Position numbers and translations under genes: made by a program. Under the pieces are notes generated by a model. It saw only the letters and a list, made by a program, of their open reading frames with translations. It was not told the origin of the DNA and made no database searches. Positions 12,134 to 13,840 of a stretch of DNA of 13,840 nucleotides are shown one piece after another (position 1 is the first letter of the stretch; every line of letters starts with the position of its first letter). Source of the stretch: DATFWK01 sp035259345 (GTDB lineage: Bacteria; Actinomycetota; Thermoleophilia; Miltoncostaeales; Miltoncostaeaceae); contig DATFWK010000150.1 in NCBI GenBank assembly GCA_035259345.1, forward strand, positions 1 to 13,840. The letters run 5' to 3'.

Positions 12134-13840
12134 TCAGGCCGGAAGCGACCGGGCGAGCAGCTCCGCGGGGTGGAGGGCGCGCACGCCGGCGAGCTCGGCC
12201 AGCTGGTGGCGGCACGACGTGCCGGGCGCCACCACGAGCTCGGCGCCCGCCACGGCCGGAAGCAGCCGGTCGGCCGCGATCGCCCGGGAGAGCTCCGGAT
12301 GCTCGTACCCGAAGGCGCCGGCCATCCCGCAGCACCCGGCCCCCGAGGCGCGCACGGCGAGGCCGGGCACGAGGGCCAGCGCCGCCGCGGCGTCCCCGCC
12401 GGCGCCGAGCGCCCGCGCATGGCAGTGGTCGTGCAGCACGGCCTCGCGCGGACCGCCGGATAGGGGCGGCGCTCCGAGCCGCACGAGCGCCCGCTCGAAC
12501 GTCACCGCCGCCTCGGCGACCCAGCGGGCGCGGGGATCGTCCGGCAGCACGGCCGGAAGGTCGTCGCGGAGCATCGACCAGCACGACGGCTCGAGCACCG
12601 CGACCGGCGTGCCCAGCATGGCCGCCGGCGCCAGGCGGTCGAGTGCCGTCCGCAGCCGGCGGCGGGCCGGCTCGACCAGGCCCTGCGAGAGGAGCGGCCG
12701 CCCGCAGCAGCCCGGGTCGACCACCCGCACCCGCGCGCCGGCCGCCTCGAGCACCTTGACCGCGGCGTCGCCGACCTCGGGGTGGAGGAAGCGCGTGAAC
12801 GTGTCGGCCATCAGCACGACCTCCGGCCCCTCCGTCCGGCTGGGCGAGGGCTGCCATGCCCGCACCGGGCGCGGCGGCGTCCTGCCGCCGGCCATCCGCC
12901 GCGCCAGCCCGGCCGCCCGTCCGCTCGCCGACGGCGCGAGCGAGCCGAGCGCGAGGAGCTCGTGCGTGTGCCCGATCAGCCGCGTGCGCGCCGGCACGCC
13001 GCGCTCGCCGTGCCTGCGGGCGAGCGCCTCCGCCTTCATGCGCGCCATGTCCACCTCGGCCGGGCACTCGGCCGCGCACGCCTTGCAGGCGAGGCACAGC
13101 GCCAGGGCCTCGTGCAGCCCGTCATCGGCCAGGCCGCCCGGCAGGCGCCCCTCGAGCGCGGCCCGGAAGAGCACCGCGCGCCCGCGCGTGGCGTGACGCT
13201 CGTCGCCCAGCGCCTGGAAGCTCGGGCACATCACGGCCACCCGCGAGCGGCACGCGCCGTTGCCGTTGCAGGCCTCCGCCGCCCGGCCGAGACCTCCCTC
13301 CCGGGCGAAGGACACCTCGGTCGCATGGCGGCGGCGCGGCGGCGAGGCGAGCAGTCGCAGGTTGGCGTCGAGCGGCTCCGGGTCGACGATGATGCCGGGG
13401 TTCAGCAGGCCGTCGGGGTCGAGCAGGCGCTTGAGCTCCCTGAAGGCGGCCATGGTCTCGGGCGGGTACATCCGCGGCAGGAGCTCGCTGCGCGCCCGTC
13501 CGTCGCCGTGCTCGCCGGAGAGCGATCCGCCGTTGGCGACGACGAGGTCGGCGACGGCCTCCGCCACGCGGCGGAGGCGGCCCGGCGCCTCGGGGGCGCG
13601 CAGGTCCATGAGCGGTCGGATGTGCAGGCAGCCGACGCTGGCATGGCCGTACCAGATCGCCGGGAGATGCTCCCGCGCGAGCACCCCTCGGACGGCCCGC
13701 GCGAACCCGGCGAGGCGCTCCGGCGGAACGGCCGGGTCCTCGATGAAGGCGAGCGGCTTCGCGTCGCCGCCGCCGCCGAGCGCCCGGGCGATGCCGGAGC
13801 GGCGCACGGCCCAGACCGCGGCCTGGTGCTCCGGCTCCCG
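12134..13840 (-). CDS. FAD-linked oxidase / Fe-S / CCG-domain fusion protein, C-terminal part (truncated by window)
   Basis: This is the D-lactate / D-2-hydroxyacid dehydrogenase type of flavoprotein with fused iron-sulfur domains (YdiJ- or Dld-II-like). It oxidises a hydroxyacid and passes electrons to the respiratory chain. The frame is open to the window edge, where the N-terminal FAD-binding domain is cut off; 568 residues are visible. In order: the FAD-oxidase C-terminal domain with WYGHASVGCLHIRPLMD, SGEHGDGRARSE and LLDPDGLLNPG; an Fe-S region with CNGNGACRS and VMCPSF then ATRGRA (about 13190-13275); and CLACKACAAECPAEVDM (about 13048-13100). Two CCG domains follow, with DPGCCGRPLLSQG (about 12680-12720) and GAGCCGMAGAFGYE (about 12307-12350), typical of heterodisulfide-reductase or glycolate-oxidase iron-sulfur subunits. 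All expected Cys are present, so the gene looks intact. The GTG at 13807 is internal. The substrate cannot be told from sequence; D-lactate, glycolate and D-2-hydroxyglutarate are all possible. Confidence 0.9.
   Translation of the reverse strand, partial: REPEHQAAVWAVRRSGIARALGGGGDAKPLAFIEDPAVPPERLAGFARAVRGVLAREHLPAIWYGHASVGCLHIRPLMDLRAPEAPGRLRRVAEAVADLVVANGGSLSGEHGDGRARSELLPRMYPPETMAAFRELKRLLDPDGLLNPGIIVDPEPLDANLRLLASPPRRRHATEVSFAREGGLGRAAEACNGNGACRSRVAVMCPSFQALGDERHATRGRAVLFRAALEGRLPGGLADDGLHEALALCLACKACAAECPAEVDMARMKAEALARRHGERGVPARTRLIGHTHELLALGSLAPSASGRAAGLARRMAGGRTPPRPVRAWQPSPSRTEGPEVVLMADTFTRFLHPEVGDAAVKVLEAAGARVRVVDPGCCGRPLLSQGLVEPARRRLRTALDRLAPAAMLGTPVAVLEPSCWSMLRDDLPAVLPDDPRARWVAEAAVTFERALVRLGAPPLSGGPREAVLHDHCHARALGAGGDAAAALALVPGLAVRASGAGCCGMAGAFGYEHPELSRAIAADRLLPAVAGAELVVAPGTSCRHQLAELAGVRALHPAELLARSLPA

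Noticed and set aside
10159..12759. 866-codon plus-strand open frame opposite the pilV-like gene and the oxidase
   Set aside because: Runs across the ends of two well-supported minus-strand genes and has low-complexity Arg/Ala/Gly translation without any motif; it is an antisense shadow.
12856..13392. Plus-strand 178-codon frame opposite the oxidase
   Set aside because: Low-complexity Arg/Pro/Ala translation opposite conserved Fe-S motifs; shadow.

Overview
The window is high-GC bacterial DNA with the layout of an Actinomycetota chromosome. The S12, S7, EF-G and beta-prime sequences, the TANNNT-type -10 boxes placed 6-7 nt before start codons, and the GTG/TTG starts all fit this. A deep-branching, Thermoleophilia-like lineage is my best guess, but that is inference and no marker here proves it. 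No rRNA, tRNA, CRISPR array, insertion sequence or phage gene was seen.

Region 1 (1-2855, + strand): the C-terminal two thirds of rpoC (RNA polymerase beta-prime), cut at the catalytic aspartate loop and ended by a strong hairpin terminator. Region 2 (2886-4947): three accessory genes of envelope or unknown type. These are a small charged protein (+), a membrane-anchored M74 murein endopeptidase (-), and a divergent single-pass membrane protein (+). Each has a -10-like hexamer so close to its start that the mRNA is probably leaderless. Region 3 (about 4983-8062, +): the str operon rpsL-rpsG-fusA, with a TTG start for rpsL, an rpsL/rpsG overlap, and two perfect hairpins between rpsG and fusA. 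The usual next gene, tuf, is absent. Region 4 (8067-12027, - strand): a compact operon of three class III signal-peptide proteins in the order pilV-like, pilW-like, pilX-like. They are probably the minor pilins of a type IV pilus or related tip complex, two of them unusually large and with cysteine sets suggestive of disulfides. Region 5 (12134-13840, -): the 3' part of a FAD-linked oxidase/Fe-S/CCG-domain fusion protein of the D-lactate/D-2-hydroxyacid dehydrogenase group, running off the right edge.

The housekeeping genes make the transcription and translation machinery. The accessory genes concern the cell surface: wall hydrolysis and pilus tip assembly. The most notable observations are the leaderless-promoter pattern, an apparent extra module in beta-prime, the hairpin pair before fusA, the missing tuf, the large minor-pilin trio, and an 8-bp tandem repeat that carries the Shine-Dalgarno and start codon of the first pilin gene.
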